Source: Silene latifolia (Eukaryota > Streptophyta > Magnoliopsida > Caryophyllales > Caryophyllaceae). Taken from it: a stretch of 64,000 nucleotides of DNA. Both the position numbers and the translations under genes were made by a program. The notes beneath the pieces were generated by a model, which was given only the letters and a program-made list of their open reading frames with translations, was not told the DNA's origin and did not search any database. The DNA is taken from NCBI RefSeq assembly GCF_048544455.1, contig NC_133534.1, positions 39,122,217-39,186,216 on the forward strand, written 5' to 3'. Positions within the stretch are counted from its first letter, which is position 1; each line of letters starts with the position of its first letter. Positions 32,599 to 45,900 of this stretch are shown piece by piece.

Positions 32599-35500
32599 AT
32601 GTCACTCTTCACTAATTCCTATGCTCCATTCCTATTATTCACCTGTATTTTAGTTATTTTTACTTCTACTGTCATTTGTAGCAGTCTCAATTTAGATGAA
32701 AATTACTCAATTAAGTTATTAAATGAAGCAAGAAATGACAAAGATTGGTTAGTTTCAATAAGAAGAAAAATCCATGAAAACCCAGAACTCAGATTTCAAG
32801 AACTCAAAACCAGTGCTCTTATTAGGACTGAACTTGATAAACTTGGTATTCCTTATGAATACCCATTTGCACAAACGGGTCTTGTTGCTGTTATCGGGTC
32901 TGGGTCTTCGCCTGTTGTTGCTCTTAGGGCTGATATGGATGCCCTCCCTCTGCAGGTGATTTTGAAATACAAAATATTTAAAAAGAAACTATTTTTTTAT
33001 GATTTCTGGTTATGTGGACTGAGTCAGGATTTGAAGTGTCGTCGTCGTCGTTGTTGTTCAGTAGCGGAGTCTGGATTTAAGTTTGAAAAGGCGTAAATAT
33101 TGAATCGATAATTTTTTTGAACTAGTCAATTATTGGGGTGACTTTTTTTTTTTTTTTTTTTTTTTTTGGTACATATTGGGGTGACTTTTTATAGAAGGAA
33201 AAGAATTTAGTATGATTTTCATCTGGGTGACTGCTTCTGTTAGTGTTTGGATTTGTGGAGATAAAGGTTGCTTAATTACTTGCTGTCGTATGAAGTGAAT
33301 GCTAGCTATTGTGAAGTAATGTTGAATGGCTGGAGTTGTGTTTGCAGTGGAGCCAAAATATTTTCTAGCTTTGGAATAAATTCATTGAAATGTGATGAGT
33401 GAAAAGTTGATTGATGTGAATGAGCTAGTTTCCAATTTAGTGTTTACATGTGGTAATGTTACATGTTGATAAATTCATTCTTTGATAGGCATTGTGCTAA
33501 TGTTTTACATGTTGACGAGAAACCGAGAAAGGGAAGAAGCATTTTCTCGTTGATTAGCGATTATATCTTAGCTTTGTGTAGTTATTTTCATTTCGTTGTT
33601 TGGTGGCACACGAGCCGGGCTAACAATTGTGTGGCTCATGCTTTTTAGCTCACGTAAGGCCTAGAGTTGTTGGTAAACTTATTTGGTCAGAAAATTTACC
33701 ATTGACTGCTTACGCTGCTGTAATTTTCGATTTATCGTTAGTGAAGTAATACCCTACGGGGTTTTTTCCTCAAAAGAAAAAAGAAGAAATAAAAGTCGAT
33801 TTTAGAAGAAAATGTTTGGGTGTGTGTTGTTGTCATTTGATATCAAATGAAGGCTTATTGTCTGCTGAATTTGTGTTTACTTCCTTCATTTACTGGATTA
33901 GGCTAATTACATGCTTGGTGGCTGTTATTTTTCTTTCTGTGGGTAATAGTGTAATACCGACAGTCTGAGACAAGTATGTGTAGAGGGTTTACAGGTTTTC
34001 CTAGTGAGGCTGACTGATTAGACCAACTTAGACCAATTTGGCTGATGAAATTGTTTTTGCTATACAACTATGTAAATGCATATTCTTTGGGTTTGATGTA
34101 TGAATTTCCTCGCCTTGTGTTTCCAAGGTGAAGTTGTGAAGGAACACTGCCACCATTTCTTTTTAGGTATTTGTATAAAACCGAGTACATTGTGCCTGAT
34201 GATGTTGTTAGCATTTTAGGGCTAATATCATTTCCGTGTACTTGAGAATAGGAGCTTGTAGATTGGGAACATAAGAGCAAAATTGATGGTAAAATGCACG
34301 GCTGTGGACATGATGCTCATACAACAATGCTCCTTGGCGCTGCTAAATTGCTGAATCAACGGAAGGATGATCTCCAGGTTGGTTTTCATAAACTACTATG
34401 TTCATCCGCTTTCTGTATTTCTGTTTCATGGATTTGCACCAAGCTTCATTTCTCCGAAAGTAACGGGCAATTGCTGTTTGATTACTTAAGTGATTTTGTG
34501 CATTCATTTATTCTGGGTGCATGTGCTAACTAGCTTCTGTTGATAATCCACTTTGGCACTTTCCAAAAATGCTTTATAGGTAGGAAAATGATATGCCATG
34601 TATATTCTTTGAAATTTTTATATTACTTTTTCAATCCTAGTATTCATTCTTTGAACAACAACATCATCATCATCAAAATGGCTTTGTATCTGAAAGGTAC
34701 TAGCAAATAGCGGGGTTATGGGAATCGTAAACTATGCAGCCTTACCCTTGTGTTAACAACATTGTTTGAGGATGATCCATTACAAAAGCTGCATCCAATG
34801 TTACACTGAAATACTGAATGACTAATGCTTCACATAAAAAAGAAGCAATAGCATTTTAGCAAATCATTTTGCTTTATGGTGAGTCTTAGGCTACATTAGA
34901 GATTGAAACATTCCATGAACTATAGAGGAATATTCTTTTTTGCTGCCTTACATCATACTTACATTACCTGCAAATAATTCAATCTAATCCTAAAAATATG
35001 ATAATGGGCAAATCTTTGTAAAGGGAACTGTCAGATTGCTTTTCCAACCTGCTGAAGAGGGAGGAGCGGGTGCATCTCACATGATAAAGGAAGGGGCTCT
35101 TGGCACAGCCCAAGCAATCTTTGGAATGCATGTCGATTTTCTCATTCCTACTGGAACCATATCGTGTATTTCCGGGCCTCATCTAGCAGGTGTGAGCACA
35201 TTCAAAGTAAGAATCGAAGGTGAAGGTGGACATGCTGCTAACCCTCATTTTACTATCGATCCTGTTGCGGCTTCATCATCCATTATTTTGAGCTTACAGC
35301 AAATTGTTTCCAGAGAAGCAGATCCCCTGTCCAGCCATGTATGTATTTCCTTCCTTACCTTTGTTAATACTACGAAAGGAACCCTGTTTGCTTTGATATG
35401 TTAGCGCTTTGGCTTTTGATGACTACGCAAATGCATCAGCCATTTAGTTGAATCCATTATACTCCAAAGCCCAAAAAGTTTGGATCTTTTTGGGTTCATT

Positions 35501-36343
35501 AGAAATTGAATAAGTTCGAAGATAATAGATTATAAGATTCAACTAATTAAGTTATTCTGACATATAATAAGTTGGTCATAAATTGCCGGTAAACTGGGCT
35601 AACAACTAGCTTTCTTCAGGTACTCTCTGTAACATATGTCAAAGGTGGTACATCTTTTAACATAATTCCATCTTCTGTTGAATTTGGAGGGACAATCAGG
35701 AGTGTTACAAATGAAGGTCTTCTCTGGCTTAAGCAGAGATTGGTAGAGGTACATGTTTTCTATTTTCTTGTATGAATCTTGCTAAACAGATGACCTAATT
35801 TTCTACGAGTGTTCCTCTCAAGAATAAATTCCTGCAACATCTGATTATTTTTTGTATGCAAACGGCTTCCATGTGTTGTTAACTAACCCGAACCTAAAAA
35901 TCCGACCCAAATGACCCATTTGGCATGGCATGTCTAATTCTTGTATTTTGATACTTTTGTAGGTAGTCAAGAATGGAGCAAGTGTACATAGATGTCAGGG
36001 GCATGTGGAGTTTGACGGAGAAGACAACCCATCTTATCCAGCAACCATCAACGACGATACTTTATATCATCACGTGAAAATAATGGGGGATATTCTACTA
36101 GGCCCCAAAAATGTGTTACCAGGGATGGTGGTAATGGCAGCTGAAGACTTCTCCTTCTACCAAGAAATGATCCCAGGAATCATGATCGGTATTGGTATCA
36201 GAAATGAGACAGTCGGGTCTATACACTCCCCTCATTCTCCTCACTTCTTCCTCGATGAGAATGTTCTTCCTATTGGAGCAGCTTCACATGCCATGTTTGC
36301 GGAGACTTACATCAAACAGCTCCGTAATAGTGATGTGATTTAA
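32599..36343 (+). CDS. IAA-amino acid hydrolase ILR1-like (M20 family amidohydrolase)
   Basis: Splits auxin-amino acid conjugates (family members prefer Ala, Leu or Phe; some act on jasmonate conjugates) to free the hormone, normally in the ER lumen. Five exons: 32599-32955, 34252-34377, 35024-35338, 35620-35748 and 35963-36343; 435 residues, the usual family length. Residues 1-29 form a signal peptide with hydrophobic core [19 protein letters not shown]. Metal-site residues: C137 and H139 in [10 protein letters not shown]172/E173 in FQPAEEG, H197 in FGMHVD and H400 in [19 protein letters not shown] closes exon 1. The C-terminus is RNSDVI, without the KDEL/HDEL seen in several relatives, so ER retention is uncertain. 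GTG at 32593 is not used as start because a good ATG follows. The coding frame is intact; intron 1 holds a truncated LINE. Confidence 0.95.
33470..33800 (+). mobile_element. 5'-truncated LINE with RNase H remnant
   Basis: Encodes the last part of a LINE-type RNase H domain ([20 protein letters not shown] followed by [11 protein letters not shown]), after which the frame is closed, then the typical plant LINE 3' end with CCCTACGGGGTTTTTTCCTC and an A-rich tail (aaaagaaaaaagaagaaataaaa region). It lies in intron 1 of the ILR1-like gene, same strand. The left boundary is approximate. Confidence 0.7.
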
Positions 36344-36903
36344 TTTGTAAAACTGTGACAAACCTGAGACAAGAAAGACAGTTAATTTTATACTTGCTCT
36401 TTTCAAATGAATTCCATACGTTTGATTAATATATTTCTGACATATAATAAAATCCTGTATGGAATTCATTTGAATCGAGTACTCAGTTTACGCAGGTAAA
36501 TATGTGTAGCATTCCTGTCAAACTTGTCATGTACTACGTATTCTTTTACAGGATCATATAAGACTCTGTCTCAACGTGAGGTGCTTATAAAAATTGAATA
36601 GCTGAATGAATATAGTTAATGGTCAATTGCAGGTAAATTCATCTGGTGTAGTCCGGATTCAAGCCGGATAAAGCCACTAAAATGGTAAAGTTATTCCTCG
36701 TGAGTTTTAAAATTTCTACATTCAGAGGGCTTCAAGCCTTCAACCGAAAACCTCTAGTTATATATTGAACTAAAAAATACTCCGTATTAAATCCCATAAA
36801 TCAAAAACCGGTACAGTTCACCGAACCAAAATCCAAACCCAGTGGAATCTCTAGAAAAGCCTGAAATGGTCACATAAACCCCGAATAAATAAATAGGAGG
36901 AAA
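36344..36903. other. Spacer between the ILR1-like and dienelactone hydrolase genes
   Basis: Presumed 3' UTR of the first gene and promoter of the second. It contains a pair of short inverted phrases (GAATTCCATACG near 36410 and GTATGGAATTC near 36460). No further gene or bounded repeat recognised. Confidence 0.4.
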
Positions 36904-39900
36904 ATGATAGGAGGCATAGCAAGAGCTTCAACAACCTTATTTAAACCTTCATCACCATCATCATACCTCACCAAACTCCATCTTTTTACTCTTAAAAAAC
37001 CCTCTTCATCATCATCTAACTATAGTCGCCTTCAAATTCGATCAATGGCTGATTCTGCCTTCCAGAAAATTCAGATTCACCGCGACGGCACTGTATGTTT
37101 CTACTTTTTATTAATCTTTCTTTTAAAACTTACAATTGTTCATTTATTGTTCTCATAATTTTCTAATTATGAATTTGTTTGTATAATGTAAACGGGTTTT
37201 CTATACAGTTAAAAACTTATTAAAACCCATTATTTTCTGGTTTGGTAAATATGATGATGGAATAAAGTAAAATGCCCCGTCTTTTAATTGTAAACTAGCA
37301 GCGTTTCGATGCGTTTCTCGATGCAATTTTTATATTGGGTCATCTAGGGATAGTCTTTATGTGTTGTTAATACAAGGGTATGACTGCATGCACTTGACCT
37401 TCCTATCCGGCCATTTATGTGACCCTTCAAGTGTTATGTTTAGGCTAGTTTCCGAGGAGAACTGATTCTCTGGTTTCATGTCTCATCTTGTGTTTCATTA
37501 CCTTTACCTTTTGACACGTCGTTCTGTCGTATTCCTATAATTTAGACAATCATTTTTTATGATTAAGGGTGATGTGTTGGAAATAGAAATAGTGGGATAC
37601 AAGATAGGACACGGAAATGGTACATGGAATCCGTACATGTTTTCGTGGTACCAATATTCACCGTACTGTATTGCTGAAATATCACAAGTAGCTAAACCTC
37701 TTATGCGGTCAAATGCAGTGCTGATGTGTGATGATCCATTGATTGTGGTTCTTTTACACTTTTTCCCCATCGGTTTTAATAAAATGTTAGAATGGGAGTA
37801 TTTGTTTTCTACGATTGTTTTGAAGGATAAATAGGTGCAAATTATCTGAACGGCCAACCGAGTACCAGCTTTGGGATTTCTCGTTCTATAGTTTGACTTT
37901 TCTGTTTTTACTTAAAAGAGTACTTTTTTCTTCTTGAACCTCTGTAGCTTTGACCGCCTCTGAATTAGTTTGACATCAAAACTTATTTTTCGAATGTCTT
38001 GAAAATTGGTATCTTTCATAATGAGTAGAAGGGTTGTTAGATATAATAACTTCCAAGTACAATAGCAAGGATTTAAGATAAGGTTCATTTTGTTGTGAAC
38101 GATGTGGGTGGAATGTAGGTACAAGTCTTATAGACTTACTGTTCTCATTGCTAACTGGTTTTAGGATGCAATCTCGCTGGGTTTGTTGATACCTCCTAAG
38201 CACATTTAATAAGTGGTAAGCAATAAACTAGGTCGTTAATATACTAGAATTAAGCTACCAAATTAACAATTTCTAAGCCAAACTATACTCTAGACTACTC
38301 TAAATGATAAAGTAATATAGTGCAAGTAAGGGTCGAACCCAAGAGAAGGTCTTTTAAGCTAAAAACTTGAAATGTAAACTATTGACTATTAAAGACAAGA
38401 TTATAAACAAACAATGGTTATTCACAATGACAAACAATAGAGAGACATGAAAAGGGGGGTTTTTGAGTTGATTGGTAACATGGTACAAAGTAAAATTTGC
38501 AAAATTAGTCTAACAAGCAATATAACAAACACTTGGTGAGTAAGATGATTCAATAATTAAGAGAATTTGGTGCAATCCTACAAGTTCCAACTTTTCTCAA
38601 AGCAAGACTCTTTTCTCTCTAGTTTTCATTTACCCAACAACAATCCTCAAGCAAGTGATTACCACTATCTAAGCCAACAATGATAATCCTACTTAAACTA
38701 CAAATTCTAACATTAAACCATGTAAGAATTGTAACCAAGAGCATGAAGAACAAAACCAAGAGGAAAGTAAATGGGATATCACAAAGATATGTTTAAACCA
38801 ACAAATCCTATGATACAATCAATTTCTACTCACAAAGGTTGATACTTTAAACCAAGATAACAACAATCATGAGATGCTTCAACAAGTTATTACAAAAGCA
38901 AGCAACTTTGCAACAACAAGCAATAGATGAATGAAAAAGAGGCAAGGGTAATTACTTCTCACAACAAAACATTCATCATGTCATTAGAACTTAGAAATTG
39001 AAATAAATGAAAGAGTAGAGATTAAGGAGTCAATACAATGATAAAGATGGAAACTTGCAATGGATTACACCAAGTAGGGAAGGATTTAGCCTTCCATAGT
39101 CTTCAAAACCCAAAGAAATAAAGAAAGATTACAACTTTGCATCCAAATAGTATTCTAAATTATTACAAGATTAAACCCTAAGGATGAGATTAAAAGAGAT
39201 GATATGATGGTAGGTGATAATCCCAGGTCTTCAAACTTCTCGGGTATATATAGGGCTTCACGAAAACCTAGAAAGATTTCCACTTAAGAAGCCCACAAAC
39301 GAGATTAGAAAAACCCCAGAAAGCGTAGCCGCGCAGTCGCGCAAGCATTGTTCGACTGCTTGTGATAGTGCGCACACAAGACTTTTTTGCGCAGTGTCGC
39401 AGACCGGCTCGCATTTTGGGATTTCTATTTTCCACGAGCTAGACCTCTTCAATTGCCTTCATTTCTTCTAGTCTTCATTCCTACTTCTCCCAACTTGTTT
39501 CCGGGTTACAAGTGATCTTCTTGTGCCTTATCTTGACCTTTGAAAGGTGCTCTAGTGCCGCTCGGGTTCCATGCATAAGGATTATGTGCTCAACCGAGTA
39601 AAAATGCACAAGTTACCACCATATAACCGATTGCCAATTGTTAGGAAAAGTGAACCAAAAGACCCATATTAAGAGACACGAGGGTGATAAAATCACCCTC
39701 TTAGACCGACACAAAACAATGCTATCAAACTCCCCCACACTTAGACTTTTGCTAGTCCCGAGCAAAACCCGGAACAAGCAACCGTAAAGTCTACAAGAGG
39801 GTGTGGGAGGGAATGATCTCTCTTCCCTTTCCTCTTCCTTCTTATGCCTCCCTCAAAACACAACCACCGATTAAAAAGAAAAAGACATGACTCAAAGTTT

Positions 39901-42900
39901 TTGCACACACTCTTCACTCACTCACCCTCCTTATTTCTCCCTCAAACAAGACACGACACACCACCAACGCCGACTCATCACGCAACTCCACCCTTCTTAT
40001 ATCACCAACAAGAGATGGCCACTCTCACCTTATCCCAAGGTGGAAGCAAAGTGGCCTAAGCAACTCCTAAAACATCCTAATTCACCACTTATATCACCCC
40101 CTTATCACTCCAAGCAAAGTAGGATCATGCTACTTGGTTGGCCACACCAAGCAAATCAACAACCAAAGTAGCCAAAACAAAAATCCACCGATTTGGGACA
40201 AGTTTTGTGACTCAAAATGAAATTAAATCCTAATCTAGCCTCCTTCCAAGACCCTCCTTATCACTCCCTTCTTATCCCTCCATCTTTTTGGTGTTACAAT
40301 TTTCAATTTTTTTTCAATTTTTTTTTTTTTTTTTTCAAAAATATGCATCAAAACATGAAATAAAACTTACATATGTTACAACCAAACTCCTCCCCCACAC
40401 TTCATTTCCACATTGTCCTCAATGTGGAGAAGAGTACTACAAATGCAAAGGGAAAGAAAGAAATGTAAAAGGAGTACGGGTTGCCTCCCGTAAAGCGCTT
40501 TTGGTTTTCGTCGTTTGCTCGACGCCTTTTCAACATTTTTCTTCTTCAAGAATCAAGAGCGGAACAACGCAACGCCCTTAGTAACTTGTCATACACACTA
40601 GCCCAAAAACAAGAAGCATGACCATAGTATAGATCACCCACATAGCAAGCATAAGTAAGGACCGAGTGTTCACAAGACACATATTTCAACTTTTCATGCC
40701 TAAGGAACGGTTTCTTGTCACGATAAGGTTCTTTGAATGATGGGATGGACGTGGTGAAAACCAAGTAAGAATGATGGGATTCATGAGCTTCTTTGGGTGA
40801 TAAGCTTGATGGCTTTTCAAAACAAATTTGAGGTGGTTCCTCCTTGAGGGGGTATACCTCTACAAACTCATTTTCCATTCCCTCTTTTGCATATTCCTTG
40901 ACCCCCACACTTGTAAGTTTCATAATCTTTGAAGGGTCACAAACATCTTCAAGAGCTACCACCTTCTCTTTTTCTATCACAACCACCTCACAAATCATTG
41001 GTCCTTCCTCATTCTTCTCAAACACCTTACTCCTTGATTCCTCAAGGGTCAATTCCGGACAAGAGTTTCTACAAATCAAGGAGTAGTTATCAAGATGTGA
41101 GGTATCAACTTCGGTACAAGGGATGTGAATAGGGATCTCAATGGATGGTAAGGCCAAAGAAGGTTTCAAGTCACACATATCATCTCCCTCATCAAATAGA
41201 CCCTCAAAATAAGAGTTGTCAAAGGTGTAAACAACCTCTTCCTCAACCTTACTTCCCTCATGTTCATCTTTTTTAACAATTTGACCCAATGACTCCTCAC
41301 ACGACAACTCCTCTCCAAGGCCATTAAGAACCGATGAGTTGTCCTCATCCACATGACTATTACTCGAGGAACCATCATCCCTAGTGCATAAGGTGTCGGT
41401 AGATAGCACAACGGGGGAATGGCATGGAAGTGTGGTGAAAACATAAGCATCCTTCTCATCATCCCAAAAACAATACTCTTTATAAGAGTAGCTCGTATCA
41501 AGATTAAAGGGACAAGGGTCTTCAACCTCACATTCATTCTCTTTATCAAAGGAACCATCATCAAAACACTCATTGTCTAAAGTGTGAAGAACCTCTTCAT
41601 CGATTTTATTTCCATCAATATCACCACGAATTTGGTTCATTTGGTTATTGAAGATGTCCATTTCCAACGTGTTGGGCTCTATTTGTTCATCAAAATTTCG
41701 ATTCATTTCCTTTTGTGTAGTTGAGTCGGATTCTTGCTTGTAACTGCTTGTTTGGGGATTGTTGGCAATCATTTTCTGTTAGGGAAGGCAAATATTCAAC
41801 AAAATTACCTTAGCTACAACATTTTGTGCTAGTGCACACAAGGTGTTTGTTGAATTGCCCCTTAGAAAATTTTTCAGATTTTTGGTTGCTTTTAAGTGGT
41901 TGTTTTTGCACTTTTAAAAGAAAACAAGATGGTTTTTGGTCTTGGCAAAGGAAAGTCTAAGAAGAAGGGTGACTCATCCAACCAACCTCCACCAAATGCA
42001 CCACCCAAACCTTTTAAGGGGGATGAAGGGTTACCAAACAACCTTAAGACTCACTTTAGGTTCCTTGAGAGTAAGCCCCCTAGGTCTCCAAATTTCTTCA
42101 CAGGAAACCTTGAGGGATTTGGGTATTTTCGATCACACCCTTGCCTTCCTCACGAGGTGGGGTTAGAGGTACATTAACCTTGACCTCGCACATACCCCCT
42201 ACACCTTAGAATTCCTCTCGACCATCCAACTCACGGGGGAAAGGGGGAGTGAGCAAGTGAGCTTTAGGTTGAACAAAACGAGGCATACCATACCCCTTGA
42301 GAGAGTGAGAGAAATTTTGAGAATCACCAAGCCACCCTCCTCCTTAAACCCAGGGTGCGGCCTTGGATGATACTTGGTTTGGGCTCATGAGGAAAGCACC
42401 GGACAAACAATGACAAAATATCCTCAATCAAACCCCTATCCAGGATTCTTACCGAATGATTTCATGCTTTTTCTTTACGATGGGGGAGCCTACCAAGCTC
42501 GATGATGGGGTCAGTGAGTGTTTGTGGGCGATGTTGCCGAGGGGAGGAGTCTTGGGATTAGGCGAGGCTTTTTGTGGTGGGTGCGACTAAGCGACGTGAA
42601 AAGAAAGGAAGTATAAATTGTGGAGGTTTGGTCACTCTTTTTGTGGTTAGTTTGGTTGGGGATATTAGGAAGAAGCGACCTCGAGTGTGGGGGAATCACT
42701 ATCTGATGAAGCGGGGTTGGTAGAGACTCGCATGATTCTTCCATTGGATACGGTTCCGTGGAGTTGTTATTGGTTAGGGGAGGGAAAAGTGCGATACATG
42801 AAGCTTCCTTTGAATGGCCCCCTCCCAGGAGTGGACCACATGCCGGGATTTCTTTTGTCCCCGGAGGGATGATCTCCCAACCCACCCCCACCAAAAAATT

Positions 42901-45900
42901 CGGAAGAGGAGAGCGTTGAATTTCCCTTGATCCCAACATGAAGAAGAAAGAGAAGTTGAGATTATTGAGGGGGGCTTCCATGAGACCCCACACATTCCTT
43001 CATCCTCCCATCCGCCTCAAGACACTCACATGTTTGAGGCGGAGGTTCTCAAGTCCACCTTTACCACCTTGGCAACACCAAATGTTTAAGTACTTTGAGG
43101 ACACCGGGGACGTTAAGCGATTAGTGGGAGGGTTGATAGCTCCCATTCTTGGCAACAACAACAAGCGCCAAGATTGGAGAGTTTTGATCAATTTCGGAAA
43201 TCGTTTGAAAAGCATAACGGTTAGGAGATGAGGCGAATTGGCCCGAAAAGAAAGTTCTTGAAGACATTGCGAGAGCGAGAGGAGTCTCTTGCGTGGCAAC
43301 AACAATGTGCCAAAGCTTGGGCGGAAAATCAAGCCATGTGGCAAGAACAAAACAAGTGGCGGGAAGAAGTGAGTCAACAATTTGGGGTGCAAAACGAAAG
43401 GCACCACCAATACCTTGACGACTCCTACTACGACGCCAAAGCCCATGAAGACTCCTTTGTGGCTAGTTTGGCTTAGAAATTGTTAATTTGGTAGCTTAAT
43501 TCTAGTATATTAACGACCTAGTTTATTGCTTACCAAATTTTGGCGCCGTAGTAGGAGTCGTCAAGGTATTGGTGGTGCCTTTCGTTTTGCACCCCAAATT
43601 GTTGACTCACTTCTTCCCGCCACTTGTTTTGTTCTTGCCACATGGCTTGATTTTCCGCCCAAGCTTTGGCACATTGTTGTTGCCATACGCAAGAGACTCT
43701 CTCGCTCTTGGCAATGTCTTCAAGAACTTTCTTTTGGGCCAATTCGGCCTCATCTCCTAACCGTTTATGCTCTTCAAACGATTTCCGAAATTGATCAAAA
43801 CTCTCCAATCTTGGCGCTTGTTGTTGTTGCCAAGAATGGGAGCTATCAACCCTCCCACTAATCGCTTCCAACGTCCCCCGGGTGTCCTCAAAGTACTTAA
43901 ACATTTGGTGTTGCCAAGGTGGTAAAGGTGGACTTGAGGAACCTACGGCCTCAAACATAGGAGTGTCTTGAGGCGGATGGGAGGATGAAGGAATGTGTGG
44001 GGTCTCATGGAAGCCCCCCTCAATAATCTCAACTTCTCTTTCTTCTTCATGTTGGGGATCAAGGGAAATTCAACGGCTCTCCTCTTCCGAATTTTTGGTG
44101 GGGGTGGGTTGGGGAGATTGCCCTCCGGGGGACAAAAGAAATCCTGGGCATGTGGTCCACTCGGGAGGGGGCCATTCAAAGGAAGCTTCATGTATTGCAC
44201 TTTTCCCTCCCCTAACCAATAACAACTCCATGGAACCGTATCCAATGGAAGAATCATGTGAGTCTCTACCAACCCCGCTTCATCAGATAGGTGATTCCCC
44301 CACACTCGAGGTCGCTTCTTCCTAATATCCCCAACCAAACTAACCACAAAAAGAGTGACCAAACCTCCACAATTTATACTTCCTTTCTTTTCACGTTGCT
44401 TAGTCGCACCCACCACAAAAAGCCTCGCCTAATCCGCACTCCCTCCCCCGGGCAACATCGCCCACAAACACTCACGGACCCCATCATTGAGCTTGGTAGG
44501 CTCCCCCATCGTAAAGAAAAAGCATGAAATCATTCGGGTAAGAATCCGGATGGGGGGGTTTGTGATTGAGGATATTTTGTCATTGTTTGTCCGGGGTGCT
44601 TTCCTTGTGAGCCCAAACCAAGTATCATCCAAGGCCGTACCCGGTAGGTTTAAGGAGGAGGGTGGTTTGGTGATTCTCAAAATTTCTCTCACTCTCTCAA
44701 GGGGTATGGTATGCCACGTTTTGTTCAACCTAAAGCTCACTTGCTCACTCCCCCTTTCCCCCGTGAGTTGGATGGTCGAGAGGAATTCTAAGGGGTAGGC
44801 GGGGTATGTGCGAGGTTGAAGGTTAATGTACCTCTCTAACCCCACCTTGGTGAGGAAGGCAAGGGTGTGGTCGAAAATACCCAAATCCCTCAAGGTTTCC
44901 GGGTGAAGAAATTTGGAGACCGGTAGGGGCTTACTCCCAAGAAACCTAAAGTGAGTCTTAAGGTTGTTTGGTAACCCTTCATCCCCCTTAAAAGGTTTGG
45001 GTGGTGCATTTGGTGGAGGTTGGTTGGATGAGTCACCCTTCTTCTTAGACTTTCCTTTGCCAAGACCAAAAACCATCTTGTTTTCTTTTAAAAGTGCAAA
45101 AACAACCACTTAAAAGCAACCAAAAATCTGAAAAATTTTCTAAGGGGCAATTCAACAAACACCTTGTGTGCACTAGCACAAAATGTTGTAGCTAAGGTAA
45201 TTTTGTTGAATATTTGCCTTCCCTAATGTAAAAATGATTGCCAACAATCCCCAAACAAAGCGATTCATAAGCAAGAATCCGACTCAACTACACAAAGGAA
45301 ATTGAATTGAATAAATCAAGATAAAGAAAGTGAAGAAAGTTGTTATACCTCCTCGGAAATCCTCAATCTTGCTGGAATACGGAAGAATGTTGCATAAAAA
45401 CCCTTTTTTAACCCAGAAATCCACTTGAACAAGCTTCAAATCAACCCGAAAAAAATCTAGGGTTTGGGAGATTGGGGGATTTTTGTCAGAAAATTGGAGA
45501 TTTAATGGTGTTTTTGATTCCAAGGATGAATTTGTTGAAGAAATTGGTGATGAGATGTAGGTTTGTTGTTGATATGGAGTGATTTGGTTGGACTTGGAGT
45601 GAATGAGATGGTGAATGTTGGGGTTTTGTCGAAAAAGCTTTGGTAAGAAATGAGGGTTGAACACGGGATAAGAAAAGATAAAGAACCGAGATTACGGACT
45701 GCGCAGTCGCGCAATCATCGTTCATGCTCACAGAAAGTGCAAGACACAAGAAGCCGTATGCGCAGAAAGCTGCGCCGCTTCTTCAGCAGATTTCGTGCTC
45801 AGCTCTTTTAATTGTGAAATTTCAAATTTTGCTCATTTTTTCTTCTTTTACCCTTGATCTCTTCTTCAAAGCTTCTTCCAATCATTTTTTCTATTGAACC

